The position numbers and the translations under genes are program-made. Shown here in pieces: positions 22,313 through 32,486 of a stretch of DNA of 64,000 nucleotides. Each line of letters starts with the position of its first letter. The stretch's first letter is position 1. The stretch spans positions 4,438,501 through 4,502,500 of the forward strand of contig NC_085117.1 in the NCBI RefSeq assembly GCF_030269925.1. The letters are read 5' to 3'. Below the pieces are notes generated by a model that saw only the letters and a program-made list of their open reading frames with translations, was not told where the DNA came from and did not search any database. This stretch comes from Bombyx mori (taxonomy: Eukaryota; Arthropoda; Insecta; Lepidoptera; Bombycidae).

Positions 22313-23596
22313 AACAGGTCATAAGTATTGTCACACAATAAAAACTTTTCTTTTAGAATGCTGGCCACAAAAAAGTTTATTGAATTCGAATTTCGAATTG
22401 TTCATGAAAATAAAAATGTATACTTTTAGAATTTTACTCATTTTTAAATATGGAGTGGACGCTTAAAGAACACCGTGTTGCAGTTATTGCGTTGCATCGT
22501 TGCGGTTACGCGCCAATTCAATTTTTGAACATACTGAAAAATTAGAATATAACCAAAAGATTCGTTTATCGTACCATCAAACGATACAATGAAGACTCTA
22601 GTGTAGATGACAGGTCAAGAAGTGGTCGCCCTCGGTCTGTTAGGACTCCAGCAGTGATAAAAGCTGTGAAGGCGCGAATTCAAAGAAATCCCAAACGTAA
22701 GCAGATGGGGTTAAGCAGAACCACGGTGAAAAGGGTGTTAAATGAAGACTTAGGGCTTCGGGCATATCGAAGAAAACAGGACATCGTTTGAATGCTCGTC
22801 TAATGGACCTGAGACTGAAGAGATGCCGCGCTTTGTTGAAGCGGTACGCGGGAAAAAAATATCGGGAAATTCTTTTTTCGGATGAAAAAATTTTTACCTT
22901 AGAAGAGAGCTACAACAAAGAAAATGATAAGGTGTACGCACACAGTAGTGTAGAAGCGAGCAACCGTATTCCGCGTGTCCAGCGAGGTCATTTTCCATCC
23001 TCGCTCATGGTATGGTTGGGAGTTTCTTATTGGGGCTTAACAGAGTTACATTTTTGTGAGAAAGGTGTAAAAACGAATGCAGTTGTGTATCAAAATACAG
23101 TCCTGACGAACCTTGTGGAACCTGTTTCTCATACCATGTTCAATAACAGGCACTGGGTATTCCAACAAGATTCGGCGCCAGCTCATAGAGCGAAGAGCAC
23201 ACAAGACTGGCTGGTGGCGCGTGAAATCGACTTCATCTGGCACGAAGACTGGCCCTCCTCCAGTCCAGATTTGAATCCGTTAGATTACAAGATATGGCAA
23301 CACTTGGAGGAAAAGGCGTGCTCAAAGCCTCATCCCAATTTGGAGTCACTCAAGACATCCTTGATTAAGGCAGCCGCCGATATTGACATGGACCTCGTTC
23401 GTGCTGCGATAGACGACTGGCCGCGCAAATTGAAGGCCTGTATTCAAAATCACGGAGGTCATTTTGAATAAACTTTAGTGTCATAAGAATCTATGTTTTG
23501 TTAAGTTCATTTTGGTATATGAATGGTTACATAATGAATAAACTTCTTTCAAATATTTTACATTAAACATGTGACAGAATTTATGACCTGACTAGG
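22313..23596 (+). mobile_element. Tc1/mariner transposon, maT-like (DD37D)
   Basis: Terminal inverted repeats with CAGGTCATAA...TGTCACA occur at about 22315-22338 and, reversed, at about 23568-23592; TA dinucleotides flank them. One transposase gene fills the element. It directly abuts the gypsy 3' LTR and lies in the tail of the I-like LINE, whose sequence resumes after 23597. Confidence 0.85.
22450..23471 (+). pseudogene. Mariner transposase, disrupted
   Basis: The ATG at 22450 opens MEWTLKEHRVAVIALH, a typical N-terminal DNA-binding start. A TAG interrupts the frame at 22543-22545. The frame continues with a helix-turn-helix and a GRPRS linker. A one-base deletion near 22775 then shifts into the catalytic frame, open from 22788 to 23471. 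Catalytic residues are visible: D in FSDEKIF, D in QQDSAPAHRA and D in SPDLNPLDY. With 37 residues between the second and third aspartates, this is the DD37D (maT) spacing. The enzyme would cut and paste the element at TA sites. One stop plus one frameshift make this copy inactive. Confidence 0.85.
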
Positions 23597-23727
23597 TATA
23601 TATCATATAAGACCTGGCTTCGGCTTTTTTGAAAAATTATTTCAGAAAATATATAGAACAGACAAAGCTGTATGGGCTTAGATCCCCTTGCCTTTTCTAA
23701 CAAGGAAAAATTGTAACAAAAAAATAA
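23597..23727 (+). repeat. Terminal tail of the I-like LINE
   Basis: Sequence resumes with the CCTGGCTTCGGC repeat after the mariner and ends in a short A/TAA-rich tail directly before the second TCGTTATGATAA. This defines the LINE's 3' end. Confidence 0.7.
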
Positions 23728-25095
23728 TCGTTATGATAATAAGCGTCAATTGATAAATCATCATTTAAATTCATTATTAAGTATTCAACAGACAACTCGT
23801 GAGTCTGATAGATCTTTAAGATTTATGGTAGATCACATCACTAAGAATTTAAGGGCATTGTCTAGCCTAGGCCAACCTACCGACAAATGGGATGACCTCA
23901 TAATTCACATAATGTGCTCAAAGCTGGACAGCCACACTCTTTTGAAATGGGAGGAGTGTCGTGGCGCGTTGGATGTTGTACCGAATTTGGAACAATTTTT
24001 AATTAATCATGCTGACGTCCTTGGGTCTATAAATCGTAATTCGTATAAATTAATGCATTCTAACTTTACTACTTCTAATATTAATAATAAGCAAGATAAG
24101 CCATATAGAAAATATTTTGCTTGCACTAGCAAGGAAACCACTGCTCCTGCAAACCTTATATCACGTGTAGTGTGTCAACAAGGTCATCGAATCTACAACT
24201 GCCGTACCTTCATTAGTAAGAGCGTAGAGGAGCGTATAGCCGAAATACACAAATTAAAACTATGCACTAATTGTTTGAGGCCATTGTTTGAGGCTAGGTC
24301 ACAAGCTACGAACTTGTCGTCTCGGTCCGTGTCTTAAGTGCAAAGGAAGACACAATACTCTCATACTGAGATAGTAGATACTGTACCTAACAATATACTC
24401 ATTTCCAGTGCCTTGTACGTGCCAGACGGCACTGACGATACTATTGTAATTTTTTCTAAACAGAATACAAATCAAGTTTTGTTATCTACAGCCTTAATCG
24501 AGGTGGCTAATCCACGGACGAACAAGACAGAAAAGGTTCGCGCCCTATTCGATTGTAGAAGCCAGTCTTCATTCATAACGGAGACACTTAAACAGAAGCT
24601 GTGTTTACCGTCAAACTCAAACTGCCTTGTCAACATTATGGGCATAGGCCATCATCATACCGGTAAGGTCACAGAGACCTGTGTGGCGCAATTGAGGTCA
24701 TTAGTCAACCAGTTCAACGTCACATCAGGCTTAGTATTACCACAAATAACAGGTCACATACCTAAATTACATATAGATACTACACAAATACAAATACCTA
24801 GTGGCATCCAATTAGCACATCCAAATTTTCACCAACCAGCGCCGATTGAAATACTCATCGGTGCCGATCTTTTCTGGGAGATTCTTGGCCGCGAGACTCA
24901 CTCTCTCGGTCCTAATAATCCAAAGTTAAGAAACTCTCAGTTTGGTTGGATTATTGCGGGTCTTTTGACTACAATCACTACATCACACAAAACAGTACAT
25001 TGTAACCATTCCATAATATCAAACTTAATGATGACGATACTAAAATTCACAATGACCTTACTAAATTCTGGGAACTTGAAGAAGTTCCACTAAGA
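23728..25095 (+). pseudogene. BEL/Pao gag C-terminal part and aspartic protease
   Basis: After the LINE, the BEL/Pao frame resumes at the point where it was broken, with RYDNKRQLINHHLNSLLSIQ. The rest of Gag follows, with a damaged zinc-binding region (VCQQGHRIYNCR ... LCTNCLRP). A stop at 24335-24337 ends this frame. The next frame (24338-25093) carries a DUF1758-like protease: VRALFDCRSQSSFIT (DxxSxxS form, with Asp-Cys where Asp-Thr/Ser is usual), GIGHHHTGK, and IEILIGADLFWEIL. The text ends at 25095, early in pol, where the fold-back composite begins. RT, RNase H, integrase and the 3' LTR are not in the window. Confidence 0.8.
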
Positions 25096-25106
25096 TTAAG
25101 ATAAGA

Positions 25107-25580
25107 AAAAAAAGTGTGTGTGTCCGCTCCGACGCACGACTGGAGTTTACTCCTCAAGAACGATTATAAAATAAATAAATAGATAAGGGAATACGGGTAT
25201 AAATGAATGCATTTTTGATGATACTTAGATTATGCACGGTAGATTTTTATTCTATTAATTATACATTTGATAAATTGCATTTCATAAATAATTTATTAAC
25301 TGTTAATAAATACTTATTAAATTCTTTGACGTTAAAAAATCTGTGGCATCATCCTGCCACGGCTACCTGAGTGCGGACCTGCGCGCAAGAATCAGGTGAT
25401 GCGTGCGCGCGCCAATCAGGAGCCAATCAGGTGATGCGTGCGCGCGCCAATCAGGAGCCAATCAGGCGCATAACGCATTTCGTGTGACATGCTATACTCT
25501 CTAGTACGATTTTGGTCCCCATAATTTTCATACCCCGGGCCTATATATGTAAATCGATTCTTAAGGAGTAAACTCCAATA
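25107..25580 (+). repeat. Left arm of the fold-back composite
   Basis: Begins with an A run and GTGTGTGTGTCCGCTCCGAC and ends with AAGGAGTAAACTCC. At 25397-25466 a ~35-bp unit (GGTGATGCGTGCGCGCGCCA...) is present twice. Confidence 0.85.
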
Positions 25581-26750
25581 AGAAAATTTCATAGGAAATG
25601 GAAATGTTATGGTCGATTGGCTGACTATTCAAGTTTTTCTGTTCTTCGTGAAAGACAAAAAGCCTTAAAAATTTGCTGTTACAATGCATACATAACAAAA
25701 TGTGAGGATGATATCTTGAAGTGTAGTAAGCAATTTTGGAGATTTGTTAAATCCAAGAGGAGTGCTGGGGATTTTCCTAACGAATTGTTCTTAAATGATA
25801 GGTGCTCATCTGATGGTTCTGAAATATGTAATTTATTTAATGTTCATTTTGGTTCTGCCTTTTTAACTAACAATACACAGTCAGCATCATCGTTAAGTTA
25901 TACCCCTGCCTCTTACGACCTTAACTGTGTAGATATTTCTTCATTCTTTATTTCAGTGGGTAAAGTCAAACTTACAAACAAACAACAAAACAACAAAAAC
26001 AACAAAAAAATATTTGAAAAATCTTGATATTTCCAAGGGTGCTGGTCCGGATGGTATTCCGCCTGTTTTCTTGCGACAATGTTACGCTCAGCTGTGTTAC
26101 CCTTTGCATCTTCTTTTTAATCTCTCATTATCAACTGGTGTTATGCCTCGTATTTGGAAGCGGTCGTTCGTGGTGCCAGTCTTTAAGAGCGGTGATAAAC
26201 ATAATACTACAGACCAATTTCTAAAATTTGTGCCATCCCTGAGATGTTTGAACGTATAGTTTATGATTTTTTATTTTCATTGATTAGGCCTCATATTATA
26301 GAGCAACAACATGGTTTTATAAGCCATAGATCTACTGAGACAAACCTATGTGAGTTTTTGGATTATGTATTGAATTCCATGGAGGATGGTCATCAGGTTG
26401 ATGTAGTGTACACGGATTATTCCAAAGCGTTCGACCGAATAAATTTTGACATTTTGATTGAGAAATTGCATGGACTTGGGGTCCACGGTGATTTGCTGCG
26501 ATGGCTTGAGTCTTATGTTAGAGATCGCAGTCAGGCTGTGACTTTCAATGGTTTTTGTTCTTCATTTGCACCTGTTCCCTCGGGAGTTCCTCAGGGCTCT
26601 CATCTCGGTACTTTCAGAATCTTTATATCTGTCATTTTCACAGTCTCATTATCAGTATTTTTATTAAAATTTCTTCCCACATCAGAGGCTAGCGACTTTA
26701 AATCGTAAAAATTTGTATGATTCATTTCTATGACTTTGTTAGGAGAGATC
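25581..26750 (+). pseudogene. LINE RT fragment between the fold-back arms
   Basis: Three overlapping frames encode part of an RT of the same family as the LINE at 27456-29864. Landmarks are DISKGAGPDGIPPVFLRQC, WKRSFVVPVFKSGDK, DVVYTDYSKAFDRINFD (motif A with catalytic Asp) and PSGVPQGSHLG. Frameshifts occur near 26015 and 26240. The motif C region (YADD) is absent, because the sequence jumps after motif B to unrelated or far-downstream coding sequence. It is dead. Confidence 0.75.
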
Positions 26751-26754
26751 CTTT

Positions 26755-27223
26755 TTGGAGTTTACTCCTTAAGAATCGATTTACATATATAGGCCCGGGG
26801 TATGAAAATTATGGGGACCAAAATCGTACTAGAGAGTATAGCATGTCACACGAAATGCGTTATGCGCCTGATTGGCTCCTGATTGGCGCGCGCACGCATC
26901 ACCTGATTGGCTCCTGATTGGCGCGCGCACGCATCACCTGATTCTTGCGCGCAGGTCCGCACTCAGGTAGCCGTGGCAGGATGATGCCACAGATTTTTTA
27001 ACGTCAAAGAATTTAATAAGTATTTATTAACAGTTAATAAATTATTTATGAAATGCAATTTATCAAATGTATAATTAATAGAATAAAAATCTACCGTGCA
27101 TAATCTAAGTATCATCAAAAATGCATTCATTTATACCCGTATTCCCTTATCTATTTATTTATTTTATAATCGTTCTTGAGGAGTAAACTCCAGTCGTGCG
27201 TCGGAGCGGACACACACACTTTT
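26755..27223 (-). repeat. Right arm of the fold-back composite
   Basis: Reverse complement of 25107-25580. It ends with CGGACACACACACTTTTT. Arm identity looks very high by eye over nearly 470 bases. Confidence 0.85.
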
Positions 27224-27233
27224 TTTTTTTTGC

Positions 27234-27384
27234 AGTGCGAATTATAGAAATGTACTGATCGGGTGTATAGATAGGCCCCGATTTCAAAGTCTCTTTGATG
27301 TTTTTTTCAATGACAGAATGCACACTGTCACATTCGTTTTGCGTGTGGCCTTTTATTAGAAATTTATGCGTGATACTATTGATA
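27234..27384 (-). pseudogene. Downstream fragment of the DDE-like multicopy gene
   Basis: On the reverse strand one frame reads ITHKFLIKGHTQNECDSVHS, then VIEKNIKETLKSGPIYTP. It is the continuation of the gene at 30217-32486, cut off from it by Helitron copy 2. It ends at the fold-back arm; the remaining C-terminal part is absent. H-x-Q-N-E/C-D-S-V-H is a conserved block of this gene family as I remember it. Confidence 0.65.
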
Positions 27385-27455
27385 CTAGGGTTCCCGCAGT
27401 AGTCGAAATTCGACTACAATTAATTGGAATTGTAAGTTTGTACACTATTGTGATT

Positions 27456-29864
27456 TTTTTTTTTTTTTTTCTTTTTATTGATGCACAAAACAAATTACAA
27501 CCACTAAAATTATAAGTTTAAATGTTTAACATAACAATCTGGATTGCAATTCAAAACAGGTGCATACAGAAATTTTTTTACAACTGAACAGATGCCTAAA
27601 TACGATGTATACATACTCACATACGCTCACACTCACACACACACACACAGCTGCACGCACACACACTCACACACATATGTAAGTTACTATCTGATTAAAT
27701 TAGATCTAATGTACTATTAACTGGACAATATTAATTATTTGAGAATATGTTTAACTAATTTACAATATTTATAAAAATTACTCTCAAATATATCAAGATC
27801 AGTGTTGTCACTTGCCAACTCATTATAATGTCGTGCCATTCTAACAATGGGATTAAAGTATGAGATGTTATTTTTGTGAACTTCAAGTGCAAAAAGATTA
27901 GTGCAATGTGATCTACGCGCAGTATATCTGGTATTAAAAGATATTTGCGAAATTAAATCACTTGAATTTATTATATAATGTATGATTTTGTACAAATAGA
28001 CTAAGTCAAAGTATTTACGACGAAGAGATAAAGATTCAATTTTGAATTGGGTTAGTTTATATTCATAATTAAGATTATTTCGACCTGGTTTCAAACGGTA
28101 AGCTAATATCCTAAGACATTTTTTCTGCACTCTTTCAATATCATCTATATGAACTTTATAATACGGAGACCATATTGGTGTAGCATATTCCAAGAGACTT
28201 CTCACAAGTGAAAAAAATAAGTATAATACCGAATGAGGATTCTTGAAGTCTTTGCTTGATCTGAGAACGAAACCTAAAAGTTGATTAGCTTTAGAAGTTA
28301 TATATTGATAATGTGAACGGAATGAAAGTTTCTCATCAAAGATAATACCTAAATCTTTAGCGACAACGGACCTATTTAAGACACTATTGTTCAAAAAATA
28401 ATTATTAATGATTTTATTTCGTTTATTTGTAAATGAAATAACAAAACATTTGCTACTATTTAAAAACATATGATTAGAATTACACCATTTAACTAATGTA
28501 TCTAAGTCTTGCTGCAAAAGGGAGGAGTCAGCTGGACTTGAAATATTGTGAAATATTTTTAAGTCATCCGCATATAATAAATGATTACAAACTAAACATT
28601 CAGTTAAGTCGTTTACAAATATATTAAAAAGCAAGGGTCCGAGATTAGAGCCCTGCGGTACGCCCGATGTTACTGTGACAGGGGACGAGAGAAAGCCCTT
28701 CAAGGCCACCAACTGACTTCTCTTGTTGAGGTAAGAAGAGATCCAACGAAATAAGTTACCGTGTATGCCGTACGAGACTAGTTTATGAAGTAGAATACGA
28801 TGATTGACTTTATCGAAAGCCTTGGAAAAGTCTGTATAGACAGAATCAGTCTGGCCTCCAGCAGCAAAAGATTTACAAAGAAAATCCTTATATACTAATA
28901 AGTTGCTTATAGTAGACTTGTTTTTTAAGAACCCGTGCTGCTTTTCAGAGATTAGAGGTTTAAAATGATTATAAAGATACATGTAAACTGAAGATTCAAA
29001 TATTTTGGCAAAACATGATAATATGCTTATAGGTCTATAATTCTCACATCTCGATTTATCACCACTTTTATGAATGGGTATGATATATGCGGTTTTCCAT
29101 AGATTAGGGAAAACACCACTAGCAAGGGATTTGTTAAAAAGTTTACATAAAGGAGAAACTAACTCATTTCTACAACTCCTAACAAAGTAGGGGGGTATTC
29201 GATCAGGTCCAGCACCCTTACTAATATTAAGTAGCTTAAGTTTGAGAAAAACCTCGCCCTCATCAAGTACAATCGAAGATAACGTATTACTTATGCGATC
29301 CTTAAAGTACATGTGCTCATCGAAAGTATAAGAAAAGTTGGCAGTTGTGTCTTTCTCATAAACAGAGCTAAAATATTGTGAGAAAAGCTCACTTATTCTC
29401 AATCCGCTAGTTGCAATCGTTTCACCGAACTTCATGGCCTGTGGAAGAGATGTGTTAGATCCATAAACTCTTCTATTGTTAACGTAACTCCAAAAGATTT
29501 TAATATTTTTATTAAGTGAGTTTTCAATAGAAGATACATAGTTATTGTAACAATCAACAGCTAATCTCTTACATCTTTTCCTGAGAAGTGAGAATACGTC
29601 ATAATCGCGTGGATTTTTAAATTTTTTAAATAATTTGTGATACTTATTTTTCTCTTCATTGCACTTGATTAAAGACTTGTTATACCAGATTGGATATCTA
29701 TGGTGTTTAACATTAGTAACCGGGGTATATTTATTGATTATTGCAAACAATGTACTGTAAAAGATTTCACAACATACATTAACATCATCATGATTTAGAA
29801 TTTCAGACCAGTCTGTTAAATTTAATTCATACTTAACTTTATTTAAGTCGCACTTGAAGAAATT
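27456..29864 (-). mobile_element. 5'-truncated LINE (CR1/jockey group) inside Helitron copy 2
   Basis: The poly-A tail appears as a T run at 27456-27474. Next to it is a (CA)-rich 3' untranslated region at about 27600-27680. TGATT flanks both ends (27451-27455 and about 29865-29869) as a short possible target duplication. Compared with Helitron copy 1 the insertion falls cleanly between two adjoining bases of the Helitron. Confidence 0.8.
27735..29750 (-). CDS. LINE reverse transcriptase, uninterrupted 671-codon frame
   Basis: A long open frame encodes an RT without its upstream endonuclease. Order of landmarks: a pre-RT region with WYNKSLIKCNEEKNKYH; fingers ISKGAGPDRIPPYFVRSC (the usual GPDGIP has Arg for Gly); YRPISILSCFAKIFE; motif A DSVYTDFSKAFDKVNH; motif B SGVPQGSNLGPLLF; catalytic LLYADDLKIF; FDEKLSFRSH; and a C-terminal region with LEYATPIWSPYY. 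No stop or frameshift is visible, so the insertion is fairly young. The fragment at 25581-26750 is a relative. It cannot insert on its own because the endonuclease is missing. The first ATG-like start is arbitrary for a truncated copy. Confidence 0.85.
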   Translation of the reverse strand: MFAIINKYTPVTNVKHHRYPIWYNKSLIKCNEEKNKYHKLFKKFKNPRDYDVFSLLRKRCKRLAVDCYNNYVSSIENSLNKNIKIFWSYVNNRRVYGSNTSLPQAMKFGETIATSGLRISELFSQYFSSVYEKDTTANFSYTFDEHMYFKDRISNTLSSIVLDEGEVFLKLKLLNISKGAGPDRIPPYFVRSCRNELVSPLCKLFNKSLASGVFPNLWKTAYIIPIHKSGDKSRCENYRPISILSCFAKIFESSVYMYLYNHFKPLISEKQHGFLKNKSTISNLLVYKDFLCKSFAAGGQTDSVYTDFSKAFDKVNHRILLHKLVSYGIHGNLFRWISSYLNKRSQLVALKGFLSSPVTVTSGVPQGSNLGPLLFNIFVNDLTECLVCNHLLYADDLKIFHNISSPADSSLLQQDLDTLVKWCNSNHMFLNSSKCFVISFTNKRNKIINNYFLNNSVLNRSVVAKDLGIIFDEKLSFRSHYQYITSKANQLLGFVLRSSKDFKNPHSVLYLFFSLVRSLLEYATPIWSPYYKVHIDDIERVQKKCLRILAYRLKPGRNNLNYEYKLTQFKIESLSLRRKYFDLVYLYKIIHYIINSSDLISQISFNTRYTARRSHCTNLFALEVHKNNISYFNPIVRMARHYNELASDNTDLDIFESNFYKYCKLVKHILK

Positions 29865-30216
29865 TGATTGTATTTTATACTTCTATAATCACAAATTTCG
29901 CCAAGACTACACTATAAAAAATATTAACAAAGACAAACAATATTTAATCTATTCTCAATTTGACAACAGACGTCAAGAACAAAAGTTTGACAATAAATAG
30001 TATGCATGCGTGTGTGCGTCAAATACATGGTATGTGTGTGTGTAATGTTTTCTTTATTGATTTAATGTATCTTTTATGCATTATTTAAAAAAAATATTAG
30101 CATTGTGCACTTCTTCTCTATATTCTCTATAAGTGTGGAAAATTTCATACTCCTCCGTCCGCGCAATTTTTGTAAAAAGGGATACAAAGTTTTTGCTTCA
30201 CGTATTAATATATAGA

Positions 30217-32486
30217 TAGTCAAAAGTATGTACAGACTAATAATAAACTTATTCTTTTGCTGTCCGCCGCAGTTGTCAGAATAAAAAATAATATCTAGTT
30301 TTGCTTCAGCTGTTAAATCCCTGCCAAGATTTTTTAAATATTCTAAAACACAGGTCCCTATTTCTATAGCTCCTCTGTTTGCTTCTCCTTCATGTCACAC
30401 GTAGCAGAGCGCATTTTTATTATTCATGTCATAGATTGTAAAGTTTAAGGTAGTATTTACATGAAACACAGTAGAAATTGGACATATCTCCCCTAGGACA
30501 TGGCATCACAGCCTGTAAGTCATAAACTGCTACTATAGTTGATTCTTTATCTTCTGCGTCTGACTTGTCTTTTGCCTTCTCTATTCTTGATAGCTCTTTT
30601 TCTTTTAGATGGTTCTCATATTTCGGCCTCAGTCGGTTTTTATCTTCTCCAGTTGCGTTATTATAGGCAACACAGTCCTCGCACTGATCCTTCTTAGGTT
30701 GGTAAAATGCTATATTCAATTCTCCATTAAATATTCTATTAAACATGATATAATTAGCACTTGTTTCTCTTTTATCTTCTCATTGTTTCACATAATCTCT
30801 ATAAATATCTATAATGGTCTTACTTCTATCAATATATTCTTTCCGCGTATTTGCTAGACAGTAATGGCTTTCTATTTTTGGTATCGCCTTAATAAAATTT
30901 CTCAAATTATCTTTATTATTATTATTTACATGGCTGTGATTATCATGTTTCCCTCTCTGATCCTCCAGTATAATGCCTGAAACATCACTTCTTGATTTTT
31001 CTGTAACCGTTCGAATAAATCTGTCAGATACATCCAGCGTAAACATGAAAAAAACTCTTACAAACGCGAATTTTTTCGACGTGTTTATCATTGAAATAAA
31101 ATGCGTTGTTATTTCGACGTGTTCCTTTTTTATATTGATACGTCGGTACAATAGAGGACATGTTGAATGCTACAAAAGTTCTTTTACTTTGCAAATCCGG
31201 TAATTTATAATATGCATCAAAAATATGGCGTCGAGTCTCATCATCAAACCTTGTGTTACACTTTAACTTGCACATTTCTGTACATCCTGGTCCTAATCGT
31301 CTTTCTCGTATAACTTTGTTATTTTTGCCTACATATTATTTCCCTGCATTTCGTAGAAGTTTTGCTACAATCGTTTTCCAAAGTGCTGGCTGTCCTTTCC
31401 TCCTTCGTGTAATGTTTCGGTTTGATTCACGTGAAATATTTTCTTCTTCATTCTGTTCTACTGTTTCATCCGAAACTGACGATAAATCATTATTTTCAAT
31501 CTGATAATGAGGATCTGCGATACTATCATCCGATGAAAAATCTTTTTCTTCCTTATCTTCTTCACTTTCATCATTAATATTGGTCAATTCAATCGTTTTT
31601 GGTTCAGCTTCTATTTGTAAATTACTTTCTACTGCAGTCGAAGACGAGCAGGAAGATGAGCTAGAAGATGAGGAAGACGATGTAGATGGTGATCTTTGTT
31701 GCGAAACCAACTTATTTTCTTCTGAATTATTGCCTGAAACTCAATAAGCATTTATTTACAGAATAAATCCCAAAAGACTGCAACTATTTGCAATAACACG
31801 AACTACTCATATTCTGAATAAAATAATATCAAAAAATCTTCAACCGATTGAATTCAAATATTTTCTTTTGCTTACCTGATGTGTTAATATAATTTATATC
31901 ATTTTCGATATTTTCATTGCAACTACTTGCACATAGCGGCAAACTGCTTTTATGTATATTGGTACCTAAAGTAATTTTAATAGTTAAATACTTAGTTGAA
32001 ATAAAAAAACTTCAGAGGTGTCAAGGGACACCCGGATGGAACGAAGTTCCTTTCGATTAATTAGTGAAGGAATTGTAATTTTTTTTTTTAAGTTATAATA
32101 ATAAATTACGGCATTATGAAGAAGAAAAAAACAATACTATGAACTAAATTATTATTGTTGAAACGCTATCTCGAGAAACTGTACTCATTACGCGGACCAA
32201 TCGGATACGAGCAATGTCACGCGATAAGCGCCTACACGTTGATTGGTCAGAATGACGGATCTAAAAAGTGTCGTGACAACTTTTCGTAAGAATTTTTTCC
32301 GTCTAGCCCCCTTTCACAACGCGCGATAAGAAACTTCGTTCCAATTGAGACAAAACTAAAAATACATAAAATTTTAGGGAGATGACCTTCTTGTTCACTA
32401 TTCGTTAAATCATGTCGATCCTCATTTTCTTTATTTTTACTGGCCGCGTTTTTCAACTTTTCCAAGAATAGCATTCTTTCTACCAT
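30217..32486 (-). pseudogene. Spliced DDE-like multicopy gene, broken (function unknown)
   Basis: Three exons can be inferred. Exon 1 is 32486-32387 (ATG, MVERMLFLEKLKN). Exon 2 is 31965-31876. Exon 3 starts at 31733. Introns have GT...AG ends and the phases agree at both junctions. Exon 3 has a poly-Ser and acidic region, then CKLKCNTRFDDETRRHIFDA, FNRIFNGELNIAFYQPKKDQC, VAVYDLQAVMPCPRGD and, below 30430, IIFYSDNCGGQQKNKF. I recognise this as an uncharacterised multicopy arthropod family. The acidic blocks suggest a DDE/RNase H-fold nuclease, perhaps a transposase, but this is inference. Lesions are TAA at 31336-31338, a frameshift in a T run near 31045, TGA at 30780-30782, a stop near 30429 and the Helitron insertion. 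Confidence 0.65.
32038..32342. mobile_element. Candidate MITE in intron 1 of the DDE-like gene
   Basis: The ends carry GGAACGAAGTTCC (32038-32050) and its near reverse complement AAACTTCGTTCC (32331-32342). Inside are a pair of inverted GACCAATC/GATTGGTC motifs at about 32198-32252. Length is ~305 bp with no ORF. Target duplication is not clear. It may instead be part of the gene's own transposon. Confidence 0.45.

Larger units (their letters stand above)
11732..23727 (+). mobile_element. I-like non-LTR retrotransposon, near full length, with nested insertions
   Basis: The element is bounded by the exact 12-bp duplication TCGTTATGATAA (11720-11731 and 23728-23739), which lies inside BEL/Pao gag. 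From 5' to 3' it has a ~200-bp leader, ORF1 remnants, ORF2 remnants (endonuclease, RT, RNase H, CCHC) and a 3' tail with repeats containing GGCTTCGGCC. Later insertions are a MITE (14746-15108), a Bm1 SINE (16218-16659), a gypsy element (17678-22307) and a mariner (22313-23596). Without these it would be roughly 5.6 kb, in the range of I-clade elements. Confidence 0.8.
25107..27223. mobile_element. Fold-back composite: two ~470 bp inverted arms around a LINE fragment
   Basis: Arms at 25107-25580 and 26755-27223 are near-perfect reverse complements. Each arm is itself bounded by the palindrome GGAGTTTACTCC or its variant (25142, 25566, 26757 and about 27182). Each holds a GC-rich 35-bp tandem repeat with CCAATCAGG. 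The interior is filled by a broken LINE RT. Left flank is BEL/Pao, right flank is a different gene, so this is not a simple insertion into one host sequence. Confidence 0.8.
27385..30216 (-). mobile_element. Non-autonomous Helitron, copy 2, carrying a LINE
   Basis: Outer ends match Helitron copy 1. On the reverse strand it starts TCTATATATTAATACGTGAA at 30216. It ends with the hairpin TAGTCGAATTTCGACTA and CTAG at 27385-27388. It lies between A (27384) and T (30217). Without the LINE at 27456-29864 it would be about 420 bp, like copy 1. It interrupts the DDE-like gene. Confidence 0.85.
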
